A DNA stretch of 64,000 nucleotides from Kingella denitrificans ATCC 33394 (GCF_000190695.1 NZ_GL870929.1:1932429-1996428); one strand, 5' to 3'; counted from the stretch's first letter, positions 1 through 8,718 are shown. Notes: generated from the letters alone by a model not told the origin. Numbers and translations are program-made.

Positions 1-89
1 CGTTGGCGGTACAGCACGCGTATGGCGCATACCGTTACCGCCGCAATGTGAAGCCACAGGAATATTTGCCCTGAAGAAATGCCAACCAT
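1..89 (-). CDS. Partial CDS, N-terminus of a cardiolipin synthase-like membrane protein
   Basis: Only the first 29 codons lie in the window; the gene runs off the left edge. The start at 89 is an ATG preceded by GGAG about 5 bases upstream on the minus strand. The peptide starts MVGISSGQIF and continues with a hydrophobic helix (LWLHIAAVTVCAIRVLYRQR), which then turns basic. This resembles the first transmembrane helix of cardiolipin synthases (phospholipase D type), but one helix is weak evidence, so another inner-membrane protein is possible. Confidence 0.45.
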   Translation of the reverse strand, partial: MVGISSGQIFLWLHIAAVTVCAIRVLYRQ

Positions 90-216
90 AGTTGCTCCGT
101 TAAGCGGTTAGGACGGTAAAAGGCTGTTTATCCGTCATATTGATGGTAGGAATCATCCGAAACCGCACGCATCAGTCAAAAAGCAGCCTGCACATTGCGT
201 GCGGACAGTGGCAGGG

Positions 217-696
217 TTATGCGTCGGGCAGCGTGCGCATCCACAAGCCCACGCACAGGCAGACGGCGCTGGTGATGGCGGCCACAGACCAACGCTGCGG
301 AAACTGAATCCACAGCCATGTGCACGACAGCGTCATCATGCACCATGCCAGATATTTGGCACGGCGGGGCACGGCGCGGCGTTCTTCCCAGTTTTGCACC
401 ATTTTGCCGAAATAAGGGTGCTGGTGCAGCCAGCGGTGGAAACGCGGTGAGGCACGGCCCCAGCAGGCGGCGGTGAGGATGATGAACGGCGTGGTGGGCA
501 GCACGGGCAGGAAAATCCCCAAAATCCCCAGCACAAACGAGATGCCGCCCGCCAGCCAAAGCAGCCAGCGCAGCAATACTTGGCGGATTCGGCTTTTGGG
601 CAGCGCAAAAATGATGACGGCGGGAATGCCCAGCAGCACCGTGATGGCCAGCCATAATTCGGTGCGCAGCATGGACTGTTTCAAAGCCTCCATCAT
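217..696 (-). CDS. DUF454 (YbaN-like) inner-membrane protein
   Basis: A 159-residue small membrane protein. Around residues 45-75 it has the pattern typical of DUF454/YbaN proteins: a hydrophobic helix, then G-(I/L)-F-LP-V-LPTTPF, then a second helix with the A-x-x-C/W-x-R-x-SPRFHRWL motif. Two more hydrophobic stretches follow near the C-terminus. The family has no established function. The ATG at 696 overlaps the end of the upstream DUF1415 gene by 4 bases (ATGA), so the two are probably co-translated. Confidence 0.85.
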   Translation of the reverse strand: MMEALKQSMLRTELWLAITVLLGIPAVIIFALPKSRIRQVLLRWLLWLAGGISFVLGILGIFLPVLPTTPFIILTAACWGRASPRFHRWLHQHPYFGKMVQNWEERRAVPRRAKYLAWCMMTLSCTWLWIQFPQRWSVAAITSAVCLCVGLWMRTLPDA

Positions 697-1274
697 GATG
701 CGGATTCCTTATCATGATGGATGGGGCAGCCGCTGATGCCCAGTTTTTCCCAGCCTTCGCGCCCTATTTTTTGCAAGGTTTCGATATTCCGCTCGAAAAT
801 CACGGCCGGATCGGGGAAGGCCTGCGCCGCTTTTTCAATGCTGTCTTCGCGGATAAAGTGCAGCGTGGGATACGGGCTGCGGTTGGTGTAATTGCCGATG
901 TCGTCCACGTCCGTGCCGTCAAACTGGAATTGCGGATGAAACGGCGCGATTTGCACAATGCCGGTGGCGCCGTTGTCTTCAATGGCTTGTTCGGCGGCAT
1001 CGAGCATATCGTTGAAAATCAGGAAATCATCGAACAGGGTGGCGCACACCAACAACGTGGTTTCCAGTGTTTCGGCCGGCGTGTCGAGCAGCCTGCGGAT
1101 TTCCGCATCGACATCTTCCAAAAAAGCGTCCAAATGCTTGGCAAAGCTGACGTGGATGCGGATTTGGCCTTTATTGTGCGGCGCTTTGGCAAAAGGGCAG
1201 AGGTTGAGCCCGATAACGGCTTTTTCCAGCCATTCGGTGGTGGCTTGGAGATAAGGTTGCGGGTTGTGCGGCAT
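693..1274 (-). CDS. DUF1415 family protein
   Basis: A 193-residue soluble protein beginning with a helix ending in GLNLCPFAKAP, the signature near the N-terminus of DUF1415 proteins. Further on are a conserved core (FNDMLDAAEQ, IVQIAPFHPQFQF) and the NRSPYPTLHFIRE segment. Function is unknown; Cys, His and Asp conservation would allow metal binding, but that is inference. It is the first gene of a two-gene unit with the DUF454 gene (4-base overlap). The ATG at 1274 agrees with the family start. Confidence 0.85.
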   Translation of the reverse strand: MPHNPQPYLQATTEWLEKAVIGLNLCPFAKAPHNKGQIRIHVSFAKHLDAFLEDVDAEIRRLLDTPAETLETTLLVCATLFDDFLIFNDMLDAAEQAIEDNGATGIVQIAPFHPQFQFDGTDVDDIGNYTNRSPYPTLHFIREDSIEKAAQAFPDPAVIFERNIETLQKIGREGWEKLGISGCPIHHDKESAS

Positions 1275-1320
1275 GATGTTGGCCCTATTAAAGAATAATT
1301 CTCAATTTTAACACAAAATA

Positions 1321-1364
1321 AAGTGCAGGCTGCTTTCGGAGGTTGGGAAAGCAGCCTGCACTTT
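1321..1364. terminator. Inverted DUS-pair hairpin
   Basis: TGCAGGCTGCTT and AAGCAGCCTGCA lie head to head around a 13-base loop. On the minus strand a T-rich stretch follows the second arm. The hairpin sits just past the stop of the 368-aa gene (1375) and before the DUF1415 gene, so it most likely ends that long minus-strand operon while also acting as an uptake signal. Confidence 0.75.
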
Positions 1365-1374
1365 TGCGGCGGGC

Positions 1375-2481
1375 TTAACCGTCCACCGTTGCGGCAAACA
1401 AAGGATTGTGTCCCGCCAGCCGCTGCGCCTGCGGATAATCGGGCAATTCTTCCTGCTCGCCCAAGGGTTCGTGCAGCAGGTAGATGTTTTCCACTTTGCA
1501 ATCGACCATCAAATCCAAAAAGTTCTGCTGAATCACGGCGATGTTGTCGCGCGGCATCAAATTCCATGCGAACACCAGGTTGGGCAGGCGGTAGGCGCTT
1601 TCGGCGGCGTTGAAGCCGAACAGCAGCCGGCCGCCTTCCTGTGCCGCCATCACCACGCCGACGCGCGGGCTTTGCAGGCGGACGGCGCGGATGGCGTTGC
1701 CGGCATAAACGTCCAAGGCCATCCGCAGCCGCATGTGGCTGGCGTTGGCCAGGGCGGCAGTGGGCGTGTCGGCATTGAGCGGGTTGGTGAACAAGGTCAT
1801 GCCGGGTTGGGTTAAGTGTTGCTGCCACACCTGCATCAGCGGCAATGCGGCTTCGCGCAGGTTTTGCCCCAAAGCAGCCTGCACTTCGCGGCCGCCGTAG
1901 CCCAGTGCGTACAGGACGTGCACGGATTGGTCTTTGGGCAATTCTGCGGCTCGGCGCGGCAGTTTTTGGGCAAACTGCTCGGCGGCTTGGGTACTTTGTT
2001 TGGCGGCAAACCAAGTGTCGGCGGTGATTTGGGCGAAGTCGTCGGCGCGCAGGAGCTGCGGCAGCCATTGGGCGTGCGACAGCGGGCGCAGGGCTGGATA
2101 GTTTTCCAGCACGGCGCACAGTTCGGCGGCGGGGCAGCTTTCGGGCAGGGGTGCAGGCTGCTTGGTGCCGGCCACGACGACGACGGGCAGGGCGAACCAT
2201 TGCACTTCGTCGTCGGTTTTGGCGCGCAGTACTTCGTCAATGCCGTCCATCAGTGCGATATAGGTTTCCGGGTCGGGCGACATGCTCATTGCCACCGAAA
2301 GCCACAAGGGATGGCGCTGGGCAAACATTTCGGCGATTTTGGTGCACAGGGTTTCTTGTGCGATTTTGCGTTCCGCGCCGGTTTTGGCGTGGGCGATTTG
2401 CCCTGCGTAGAGCAGCAGGTCGCCTTTGACGGGGGTGGCGGGATAGGGGCGTGTGTCGGGGAGTGTGGAGCGGTTGGTCAT
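1375..2481 (-). CDS. Conserved hypothetical protein, 368 aa
   Basis: I do not recognise a family. The protein is soluble and mixed alpha/beta, with no signal peptide or membrane segment. A Pro-rich start is followed by several hydrophobic strands, for example WFALPVVVVAGTKQ near residue 100 and VYAGNAIRAVRLQSPRVGVV near 285. The ATG at 2481 has GGGTGA upstream. It follows the repeat protein at 2494 with a 12-base gap, so it is probably the last gene of the lptFG-containing operon and ends at the DUS-pair hairpin. One DUS is built into the coding sequence (VQAAL near residue 200). Confidence 0.7.
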   Translation of the reverse strand: MTNRSTLPDTRPYPATPVKGDLLLYAGQIAHAKTGAERKIAQETLCTKIAEMFAQRHPLWLSVAMSMSPDPETYIALMDGIDEVLRAKTDDEVQWFALPVVVVAGTKQPAPLPESCPAAELCAVLENYPALRPLSHAQWLPQLLRADDFAQITADTWFAAKQSTQAAEQFAQKLPRRAAELPKDQSVHVLYALGYGGREVQAALGQNLREAALPLMQVWQQHLTQPGMTLFTNPLNADTPTAALANASHMRLRMALDVYAGNAIRAVRLQSPRVGVVMAAQEGGRLLFGFNAAESAYRLPNLVFAWNLMPRDNIAVIQQNFLDLMVDCKVENIYLLHEPLGEQEELPDYPQAQRLAGHNPLFAATVDG

Positions 2482-2493
2482 AAATCACCCGTG

Positions 2494-3012
2494 TTATGGT
2501 TGGCGAAGGTTGGAGCGTTGGGATTGGAGGCGGATTTGGGCGCGGGCGGCGGCATCGGTTTTCGGGTAACGCAGCCGCAGTTGCCGCCATGTGTCGCGGG
2601 CAATGTCTTGCTGCTGCATTTTCCATTGGCATTCGCCTACGGCATACAGGGCGTCGGCGGCGGAAGGGTGCTGCGGGAAGCGGCGTGAGAAGCGTTGCCC
2701 GATTTGGATGATGGATTGGCAGTGGTTCAGTTTCTGCTGGGTGAGCAGGAGCAGGTGCAGGCTGCTTTGTGCCAGTTCGCTGCCGTCGCCGCCGCCGTCA
2801 TCGCGCAGCAGTTTGGCGGCTTCGGCGTATTTTCCTGCCTGATACAGACGCGTGGCTTCCTGATAGGCGGCGGAGGAATTGCGGGAGGCGGGTTTCGGGG
2901 CGATGCGTGCCGGCGGTTTGTCTGCGGTGGGTGCAGGCTGCATTTTCGGTACTGCCAATGAACAGGCTGGCCAGCACAGGCAGGTGAGCGGCAAAAGCCA
3001 AAGGGGTTTCAT
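2494..3012 (-). CDS. Exported tetratricopeptide-like protein, possibly a lipoprotein
   Basis: 172 residues. The N-terminus (MKPLWLLPLTCLCWPACSLA) is a short secretion signal with several Cys residues; no position makes a textbook lipobox, so lipidation is uncertain. A Pro-rich linker follows, then two helical repeats of TPR type: AYQEATRLYQAGKYAEAAKLL (positions about 50-70) and a C-terminal unit like YbgF/CpoB (PQHPSAADALYAVGECQWKM, then W-x-x-L-x-x-RYP). A periplasmic scaffold role is inference. It lies directly after lptG. Confidence 0.65.
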   Translation of the reverse strand: MKPLWLLPLTCLCWPACSLAVPKMQPAPTADKPPARIAPKPASRNSSAAYQEATRLYQAGKYAEAAKLLRDDGGGDGSELAQSSLHLLLLTQQKLNHCQSIIQIGQRFSRRFPQHPSAADALYAVGECQWKMQQQDIARDTWRQLRLRYPKTDAAARAQIRLQSQRSNLRQP

Positions 3013-3101
3013 AATGCGTCCGTGGAATCGTTAAATGACGGGAAGGGGTGGGTGCAGGCTGCTTTTGCCGCGCCCTGAAAAACGCGCGTATCTTATCACA
3101 A

Positions 3102-4163
3102 TCAGCGTTTTTCCTGACGGTAAATCAGGAACACGGCCAGGCAGGCGAACAGCGCGGTGGGCAGCACGGCGGACAAGAATGCCGGCACGCCGTAAAGTTG
3201 CGCGGAAAAGCCGAACAGCCGTCCGGTGAAGAAAAACAGCAAGCCCAAGCCGATGCCGCCGAAGAGTTTCAGCCCCAAATTGTGGTTGCGCCCCGATACG
3301 GGCGTGAACGCCAAGGCCACCAAAGCCATGACCATGGTGGCGACGGGATAGACGAGCTTGTTCCACCATGCCACGTCGTATGCCAGAGTCTGCTGGTTGT
3401 TTTTCTTCAAATAGCCGATGTATTGCGTCAATGCGCTGAACGACATCTGTTCGGGTTTGACCAGCAGCACGTCCATCAGTTGGTTGGTGGTGTTCATGTG
3501 CCAGTCGCGTGCAGGCTGCTTTTGGACGATGACGCGCTCTTCGGTGATTTTGCTGCTTTGCACATTTTGCAGCTGCCATGTTTGGTCGCGCATCACGGCT
3601 TTTTCGGCGTGAATGGCTTCGGTCAGCCGGAATTGCGGAGTGTAATGCCAGATGGAAATGTCCAGCAGGGTTTTGTCGGGCAGCATGGAGCCGATATAGA
3701 CCATGCTGTCTGGCTGTTTGATCCACACGCCGTTGCGGGTGCTGGAAAGCTGTCCCGAACGCGCAGTGGATTTCATATTGTCGGCATAGCTGCTTAGCTG
3801 CGGCGCAATCCATTCGCCCAAGAGCACGGTAATTACTGCGAAGATGAAGCTGAATTGCACAATCGTGCCGATGAAGCGCGAAATGTGCCAGCCGCTGGTT
3901 TTCATCACCGCCAGCTCGCTGTTGGACGAAAGCTGGCTTAAGGCGAGCAGGCCGCCGATGAGCGTGGCCAGCGGCATGAGCAGGTAGGCGCGCGCCGGTG
4001 TTTGCAGCAGGGTGAACTGTACGGCGTGCCAGAAGGTGTAATTGCCGATGCCGGTTTTTTCCGACAGCAGGTCGATGAAGTTATACAGCGCGAGCAATGC
4101 CAGCAGCGCATAGGCCGACATCACGGTGAGCCGGATAATCAGATAGCGGGAAAGGAGTTTCAT
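3102..4163 (-). CDS. lptG: LPS export ABC transporter permease LptG
   Basis: 353 residues, normal for the family. It has three N-terminal membrane helices, a large periplasmic beta-jellyroll-type segment (about residues 120-260) and three C-terminal helices. The start MKLLSRYLIIRL and the SNSELAVMKTSGWH segment (coupling-helix region contacting the ATPase LptB) are typical. With LptF it forms the inner-membrane permease that pulls lipopolysaccharide from the membrane toward LptC/A/D. It lies 33 bases after lptF in the same operon. A DUS is read in frame inside it (near 3510). Confidence 0.95.
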   Translation of the reverse strand: MKLLSRYLIIRLTVMSAYALLALLALYNFIDLLSEKTGIGNYTFWHAVQFTLLQTPARAYLLMPLATLIGGLLALSQLSSNSELAVMKTSGWHISRFIGTIVQFSFIFAVITVLLGEWIAPQLSSYADNMKSTARSGQLSSTRNGVWIKQPDSMVYIGSMLPDKTLLDISIWHYTPQFRLTEAIHAEKAVMRDQTWQLQNVQSSKITEERVIVQKQPARDWHMNTTNQLMDVLLVKPEQMSFSALTQYIGYLKKNNQQTLAYDVAWWNKLVYPVATMVMALVALAFTPVSGRNHNLGLKLFGGIGLGLLFFFTGRLFGFSAQLYGVPAFLSAVLPTALFACLAVFLIYRQEKR

Positions 4164-4196
4164 AAAGTGCAGGCTGCTTTCGGGGAATGGCGGGGG

Positions 4197-5321
4197 TTAA
4201 GTCGGTTTGCCTTGTTTGGCGAATGCGCGGCGGATGGCACGCCAAAAGGGTTGTGCCGGCAGGCTGCGCACGCGCATCAGCAGCCACGCGCAGAGAATCG
4301 TCAGCCCGTGCACGCTCAACAAGGCCGGCCAGAACGAAATTTTGCCGCTTTTCATGGCGCCGTACACCCAAGTCAGGCTGTTTTGGTACACCAAGAAAAA
4401 GCCGACGGCCACCAAAACGTGATAGGAATTGCCCGAACGCGGGTTGAAATAGGAAATGGGGATGGCGAGCCAGCACAGCACCACCACAGTAATCGGCAGG
4501 GAAATGCGCCACATTAGTTCAGCCTGGTGGACGGGGTCTTTGCTGCGCAGCAGTTGGATGGTGGGGATGGTGTTGCGGTGGTCGATGGGGTTGGCCAGCT
4601 TGGGCGTGGTGTTGGTGGCCAGCCGTAGTTCTTTGAACGCGATTTGTTCGAAGTCGCCTTGCCCTGCATTGCCCAGATAGCGGTAGCCGTTGTGCAGCAC
4701 CAGCGTGCGGTGTTGGTCGCTGCCTTCCAGCGTGAACTGCCCGGATTCGGCGAAAATCACTTGGTTTTTGCCGTCATCGCCGATTTCACGCAGGAACAGG
4801 TGGTTTAATTGCCCGGCGTGCGCGTCGAATTGTTCGACAAAATAAATGCGGCCGTTCTTTTTGCCCAATTCGGTGAATTTGCCTTGTTCGACCAGCGATA
4901 AATTTTGCTTTTGTTTCAAGAGTTCGGCGTATTCGCGGCTGCGCAGTTCCGCCCACGGCAGCACGAAAATCTGCAATACGGCAATCAGCAACATGAGCGG
5001 TAGGGCGAAGGTCATCACGGGTTTGACCCATTGGCGCAAGCCCAGTCCGCTGGAGAGCCAAATCGCCATTTCGCTGTCGCGCCAGTAGCGGGTCAATACG
5101 GTGAGCGTGCTGATGTAGGCGGTGAGCACCAGCAGCAGCGGGGCGAGGTTGAGCACCCAAAACCCGATGAGCGTGCCGACCGCGTCGATAGCGACGTTGC
5201 CGCCGGCGGCGCGCCCCAGCAGGGTGATGCCTTGGGTAAACACCAAAATGGCCAAAATCACCACAAATACGGCAATGGCGGTGATGGTGGTTTCTTTGAG
5301 AAATTGTCGTTGATAAATCAT
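4197..5321 (-). CDS. lptF: LPS export ABC transporter permease LptF
   Basis: 374 residues. The start MIYQRQFLKETTITAIAVF is characteristic, followed by the WRDSEMAIWLSSGLG coupling segment, a periplasmic domain with the FVEQFDAHAGQLNHLFLRE region, and C-terminal helices including SYFNPRSGNSYHVLVAVG. It partners LptG in the LptB2FG transporter. The start codon lies 4 bases after the stop of the upstream small gene, so translation is probably coupled. Confidence 0.95.
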   Translation of the reverse strand: MIYQRQFLKETTITAIAVFVVILAILVFTQGITLLGRAAGGNVAIDAVGTLIGFWVLNLAPLLLVLTAYISTLTVLTRYWRDSEMAIWLSSGLGLRQWVKPVMTFALPLMLLIAVLQIFVLPWAELRSREYAELLKQKQNLSLVEQGKFTELGKKNGRIYFVEQFDAHAGQLNHLFLREIGDDGKNQVIFAESGQFTLEGSDQHRTLVLHNGYRYLGNAGQGDFEQIAFKELRLATNTTPKLANPIDHRNTIPTIQLLRSKDPVHQAELMWRISLPITVVVLCWLAIPISYFNPRSGNSYHVLVAVGFFLVYQNSLTWVYGAMKSGKISFWPALLSVHGLTILCAWLLMRVRSLPAQPFWRAIRRAFAKQGKPT

Positions 5322-5325
5322 GTGT

Positions 5326-5631
5326 TTACTCGTTGTGGTCGCTTTGCGCGAGCCAGTGTTCGGGGTCGTGTTCCAGCAGGGCGGTTTCGGCCAGCAGTGC
5401 TTGGCGTGTGGTCGGTTTGCAGCGGCGTTCCTGTTCGATAAAGCCCCACTCGGTGTTCAGTTTCAGCGCGGTGAGCAAAAAGCAGCCTGCACTTGCAACA
5501 TACACCGCGTCATAAATATATTGCCCGTCTTCCGATGCGCCGGCCAATAATTGCGGTGCGGCATACGCATCAGCGTTGTGTTTGTTGGGTTCTTCATCGG
5601 GCAAATGCTGCTGCCGCGTCCAAATCATCAT
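5326..5631 (-). CDS. Small hypothetical protein, 101 aa
   Basis: The start chosen is the ATG at 5631, whose ATGATGA context overlaps the stop of the upstream methyltransferase gene by 4 bases. A longer upstream reading frame exists but lies wholly inside the methyltransferase gene. The protein is acidic and soluble (MMIWTRQQHLPDEEPNKHN at the start; DPEHWLAQSDHNE at the end), with a central hydrophobic stretch partly encoded by a DUS (SAGCFLLTALKL). No family recognised. Its position before lptF suggests co-expression, nothing more. Confidence 0.6.
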   Translation of the reverse strand: MMIWTRQQHLPDEEPNKHNADAYAAPQLLAGASEDGQYIYDAVYVASAGCFLLTALKLNTEWGFIEQERRCKPTTRQALLAETALLEHDPEHWLAQSDHNE

Positions 5632-6731
5632 GCACGCTCCAAGCAATATAACGTGGTGGTTTCGCGCCCACGCGCAAAAGCGAGCGGGTCGTGCGTGTTT
5701 TGCGCTTTGGCGTGTCGCGGGGTGGTGTGCAGGCTGCTTTTGACGCGCCAGCCCGTTTGCGCAAACCAATTTTGCAAATCATCGGCGGCGCGCAGCCCTA
5801 AGTGTTCCGCCAAATCGGACATCACAATCCACAATTCCCCGCCGTCGTTCAAATGGCGGCCTGCGTTGTGCAGCAGTGCGTGCAGCATGGCGTGGTCGGG
5901 GTCGTACAGCGCGGTTTCGATGGCGGACGTGGGGCGGGCGGGCAGCCACGGCGGGTTGCACACGATTAAATCGGCCGATTCGTTTGCGAATAAATCCTGC
6001 ATCTGCACGCGGACGCGCGATGAAAGCCCCAGTCGGGCGATGTTGTCGGTGGCGCAGGCAACGGCGCGCGGATTGTTGTCGGTGGCGGTAATGCAGGCTG
6101 CACTGTGTTTGGCCAACATGGCCGCGAGCACGCCGCTGCCCGTGCCGATGTCCATGGCGGTGCGTGCCTGCGATTGTGCGGCGGCTTGGCGTACCAGTTC
6201 GACATATTCGCCGCGAATCGGGGAAAACACGCCGAACGGCACATGGATATTGGCCTGCAATGCGTCCATCCACACGCCTTTTTTCTGCCATTCATACGCG
6301 CCGATAAAGCCCAATAATTGGTTGAGCGGCAATAAAAAAGGCGTATCGGACGCAGTGCCGTACACCGCCTGCAAAGCAGCCTGCACATCGGGTGCGCGCG
6401 GCAAATCGATGCGGTAATCCGCATTGACGGGCAAAAGGAGCATGTTGGCTAGGCGGCTGTGCTGCGATTGCGCCAGGCGGTATTTGTGGAAGGCTTCACG
6501 TGGGTCGGCGCAAGGTTTGTGCTTGGGCGCGGTGCGTTTTTTCAGCGCGGCAAGCAGTTGTTTGGCTTGGTAAAAATCGCCCGTCCACACGGTGGCGATG
6601 CCTTCGCGTGCGGCTTGGAGCAGTTGCGCGGCATTGAGCTGTGCGGTGGATTGGAGTTGTCGCGGCGGCTTTTGCTGGCTTTCGTTGCGGTATTGCCAGG
6701 CCTGTTGCCCTAAAAAAACGGTATGTTCCAC
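5628..6731 (-). CDS. Class I SAM-dependent methyltransferase with NPPW motif
   Basis: 367 residues. The catalytic part begins near residue 190 with motif I (MDIGTGSGVLAAML), followed by the acidic ribose-binding residue (TATDNNPRAV) and the catalytic motif IV NPPWLP near residue 250. This is the MTS/HemK-type fold that methylates glutamine or the exocyclic amino group of adenine or guanine. The N-terminal 180 residues are a separate domain ending LLGFIGAYEWQKKGVW. Substrate cannot be told from sequence; an RNA or protein methylase like RlmG/RsmC or PrmC is plausible. It starts 10 bases after the upstream gene. Confidence 0.8.
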   Translation of the reverse strand: MEHTVFLGQQAWQYRNESQQKPPRQLQSTAQLNAAQLLQAAREGIATVWTGDFYQAKQLLAALKKRTAPKHKPCADPREAFHKYRLAQSQHSRLANMLLLPVNADYRIDLPRAPDVQAALQAVYGTASDTPFLLPLNQLLGFIGAYEWQKKGVWMDALQANIHVPFGVFSPIRGEYVELVRQAAAQSQARTAMDIGTGSGVLAAMLAKHSAACITATDNNPRAVACATDNIARLGLSSRVRVQMQDLFANESADLIVCNPPWLPARPTSAIETALYDPDHAMLHALLHNAGRHLNDGGELWIVMSDLAEHLGLRAADDLQNWFAQTGWRVKSSLHTTPRHAKAQNTHDPLAFARGRETTTLYCLERA

Positions 6732-6741
6732 AATGTGTTGT

Positions 6742-7455
6742 CTATTTTGCGTTGGTGCGGTCGAGTTCGGCTTTCAATTGTTGCAGGGTGTCCCAGGCGG
6801 CGCGTTTGAGCTGCGGATATTTGAGCAGGCGCAGCGGGTGGCTGGTAACGAAATACGGCGTGGGGGCGCATTGTTGCAGGCAGTGGCGCACGTCTTCGCG
6901 TTCGAAAAAATCGCCCAACAGCCAGAGCGGCGGCCGTCCGCATTGCTGCCATTCTTGGTACACGTCTGCCCAGGCAGCCTGTACTTCTTCTTCGCCGGGA
7001 TTCGGGTTGAAGTGGGCGGATTGTTTGAGCCATGTGCTGCAATGCACGTCTTGCGGCGACAGTTGGATGGCGGCGAGCATTTTGTGCAGTAGCGCGCCGT
7101 CTTCGCCGCTGAATAATTTTTGTCGCATCCGGTCTTCCAGCGATGCGCAGACGCTCAATACCAGCACGCGCGCGGGGCGGGGCGGTTCGGCCCATGAAAT
7201 ATTGCTGCGTTCGGCAGGTTGGGACGCTGGTTGTGCGGCGGTTTCGGGCTGCGGTTCGGGTTGGGGATGTGCGTGGTGGATAGGCGGCGCGTTGTCCCGC
7301 ACGGGGGGTACAGGCTGCTTTTGAAGGGGCGGCGGCGCGGTTTGGGCAGCCGTTTCGGGTGCAGACACCGGCGGCAGCACTTTGGCGGTTTTGTGCAGCC
7401 AAAGCGCGCCCAAGCCCAGGGCTTCGTGCAGGTGGACATAACGGGTGTCTAACAT
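6742..7455 (-). CDS. Degenerate uracil-DNA glycosylase superfamily protein
   Basis: 237 residues. The start at 7455 overlaps the end of rimI by 7 bases; a longer open frame upstream is antisense junk. After a Pro/Gln-rich linker (residues about 25-85), the C-terminal domain lines up by eye with family 4 uracil-DNA glycosylases: VLVLSVCASLEDRM in place of the GEAPG motif, GEDGALLHKMLAAIQL, PLWLLGDFF, and VTSHPLRLLKYPQLKRAAW (the HP-x-x-LL motif). The catalytic GEAPG is not conserved and the N-terminal Fe-S cysteines are absent, so glycosylase activity is doubtful. The linkage to rimI is seen in other Neisseriaceae as I remember it. Confidence 0.65.
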   Translation of the reverse strand: MLDTRYVHLHEALGLGALWLHKTAKVLPPVSAPETAAQTAPPPLQKQPVPPVRDNAPPIHHAHPQPEPQPETAAQPASQPAERSNISWAEPPRPARVLVLSVCASLEDRMRQKLFSGEDGALLHKMLAAIQLSPQDVHCSTWLKQSAHFNPNPGEEEVQAAWADVYQEWQQCGRPPLWLLGDFFEREDVRHCLQQCAPTPYFVTSHPLRLLKYPQLKRAAWDTLQQLKAELDRTNAK

Positions 7456-7883
7456 AATTTTTCCATAATCCAGGCGTCTTCCGTGCCGCCGTAATAATTT
7501 TTGCGCGTGGCGATTTGGACGAAGCCGTGTTTGTGGTACAGCTGTTGTGCCGCCGTGTTGCTGGCGCGCACTTCCAGCAGAATCCGCTGCGCGTTCAGGG
7601 TGCAGGCTGCTTTTTCCAATGCCTGCAACAGGCGGCCAGCCAGCCCTTGCCTTCGGTGTTCGGCTGCCGTGGTGATTAAATGCAGTTCGATTTCGCCGCA
7701 AACGTGTTGCCAAACCATCCATGCCGCCCATTCCTGATGCACCTGCAACAGCCAAACGGTGTCGTGGGACGATGTGCAGGCTGCTTTGAAATGCGCTTCC
7801 GACCAAGGCGAAGGATGGTTTTTCGCTTCCAGTTGCGCCAGTTGCGCCGTTTCTTCGGGCAGGAGTTCGCGAATCTGTATCAT
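7449..7883 (-). CDS. rimI: Ribosomal protein S18-alanine N-acetyltransferase RimI
   Basis: 144 residues, GNAT fold. The ATG at 7883 gives the family length (E. coli RimI is 148). Seen: MIQIRELLPEE, the P-WS motif (HPSPWSEAHF), the acetyl-CoA pyrophosphate loop RRQGLAGRLL, then LEVRASNTAAQQLYHKHGF and a terminal Tyr-rich stretch (RKNYYGGTEDAWIM). It acetylates the N-terminal alanine of S18 in E. coli. Two DUS are built into the reading frame (KAACT). It starts 13 bases after the DUF2750 gene. Confidence 0.92.
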   Translation of the reverse strand: MIQIRELLPEETAQLAQLEAKNHPSPWSEAHFKAACTSSHDTVWLLQVHQEWAAWMVWQHVCGEIELHLITTAAEHRRQGLAGRLLQALEKAACTLNAQRILLEVRASNTAAQQLYHKHGFVQIATRKNYYGGTEDAWIMEKLC

Positions 7884-7896
7884 GTTTTGCCCGCCG

Positions 7897-8373
7897 TCAG
7901 TGCATGCTGCGTTTTTGTTCCGCCTGCCATGCCTGACACGCGCGTTGCCAACGCGGCCAGTCGTCGAATTCCGCTTCGCCGTATTGTTGGGCAATTTCGT
8001 GCAGGAGGTCGGCCAGCAAAGCCATCGGTTCGGTTTCCATGCCGCACAGTTCGGTGTCGAATTCGATGCCGACCCATTGGCCGTCGTGCTGCATGGGCAG
8101 CAGGACATCGTTGATAAAATCGCTCAAAGGCCAGGAAACGCACGCGTAATCGTGCCATTCGTCCTGCCGGCAGCGCAGGGCGTGCGCTTCGTCCGACCAG
8201 AAACACCAAACCATGCGCGGCTCGCCCAATGCGTCTTCTTCGTGCAGCGACGGGCATTCGGCAAAGAAATCGTCGTCGTCCTGCAACGTCCAAACGGTGT
8301 CGTGCCGCACGATTTGCCGCACAAAGCGGTTGTATCGGCGCGATAAATCAAAATGTTCCAGATGGGTTTTCAT
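7897..8373 (-). CDS. DUF2750 family protein
   Basis: 158 residues with the DUF2750 pattern: RFVRQIVRHDTVWTLQDDDD near the N-terminus, a PRMVWCFWSDEAHA segment, then ACVSWPLSDFINDVLLPMQHDG. The family has no known function. The protein is strongly acidic and Trp-rich. It leads the rimI operon (13-base gap). The ATG at 8373 fits the family start. Confidence 0.8.
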   Translation of the reverse strand: MKTHLEHFDLSRRYNRFVRQIVRHDTVWTLQDDDDFFAECPSLHEEDALGEPRMVWCFWSDEAHALRCRQDEWHDYACVSWPLSDFINDVLLPMQHDGQWVGIEFDTELCGMETEPMALLADLLHEIAQQYGEAEFDDWPRWQRACQAWQAEQKRSMH

Positions 8374-8442
8374 GGCATTGCGTTAAAGTGAACAAAGCCG
8401 TGCGGCTTCCCGAATCGGGCACTGGCAACGGCACGGCGTGGT

Positions 8443-8718
8443 TTAGTCGTGTTTGAGTTTGTACAATATTTCGCCTTTTTCGATAAAGCCCAGTTCGGAA
8501 CGTGCGATTTCCGCCGTGGTGTCGAAACCTTCTTTCAAATCGTCCACTTCGGCGGCCAGCATTTGGTTGCGGTGGCGCAGGAGTTTGTTTTCCTGCTGCA
8601 CGGCCTGTGCTTCTTTTTGGATGTCGGCGTATTGTTGGAGCAAACCGCTGTGTGGCTGCCAAATTTGAAATTGGAAGACGCACAAAACGATGAGCAGTAA
8701 TAGGGAAAAGTATTTCAT
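8443..8718 (-). CDS. ftsB: Cell division protein FtsB
   Basis: 91 residues, the usual length. One N-terminal membrane helix (YFSLLLLIVLCVFQFQIW) is followed by a leucine-zipper coiled coil (about residues 28-65) and the FtsB tail (ELGFIEKGEILYKL). In the divisome FtsB bridges FtsL and FtsQ. Its place directly downstream of eno is the conserved proteobacterial order. Confidence 0.92.
   Translation of the reverse strand: MKYFSLLLLIVLCVFQFQIWQPHSGLLQQYADIQKEAQAVQQENKLLRHRNQMLAAEVDDLKEGFDTTAEIARSELGFIEKGEILYKLKHD

Noticed and set aside
6742..7806. Longer 354-aa version of the glycosylase-like protein
   Set aside because: The extra N-terminus is the out-of-frame shadow of rimI; the ATG at 7455 with a 7-base overlap is the sensible start.
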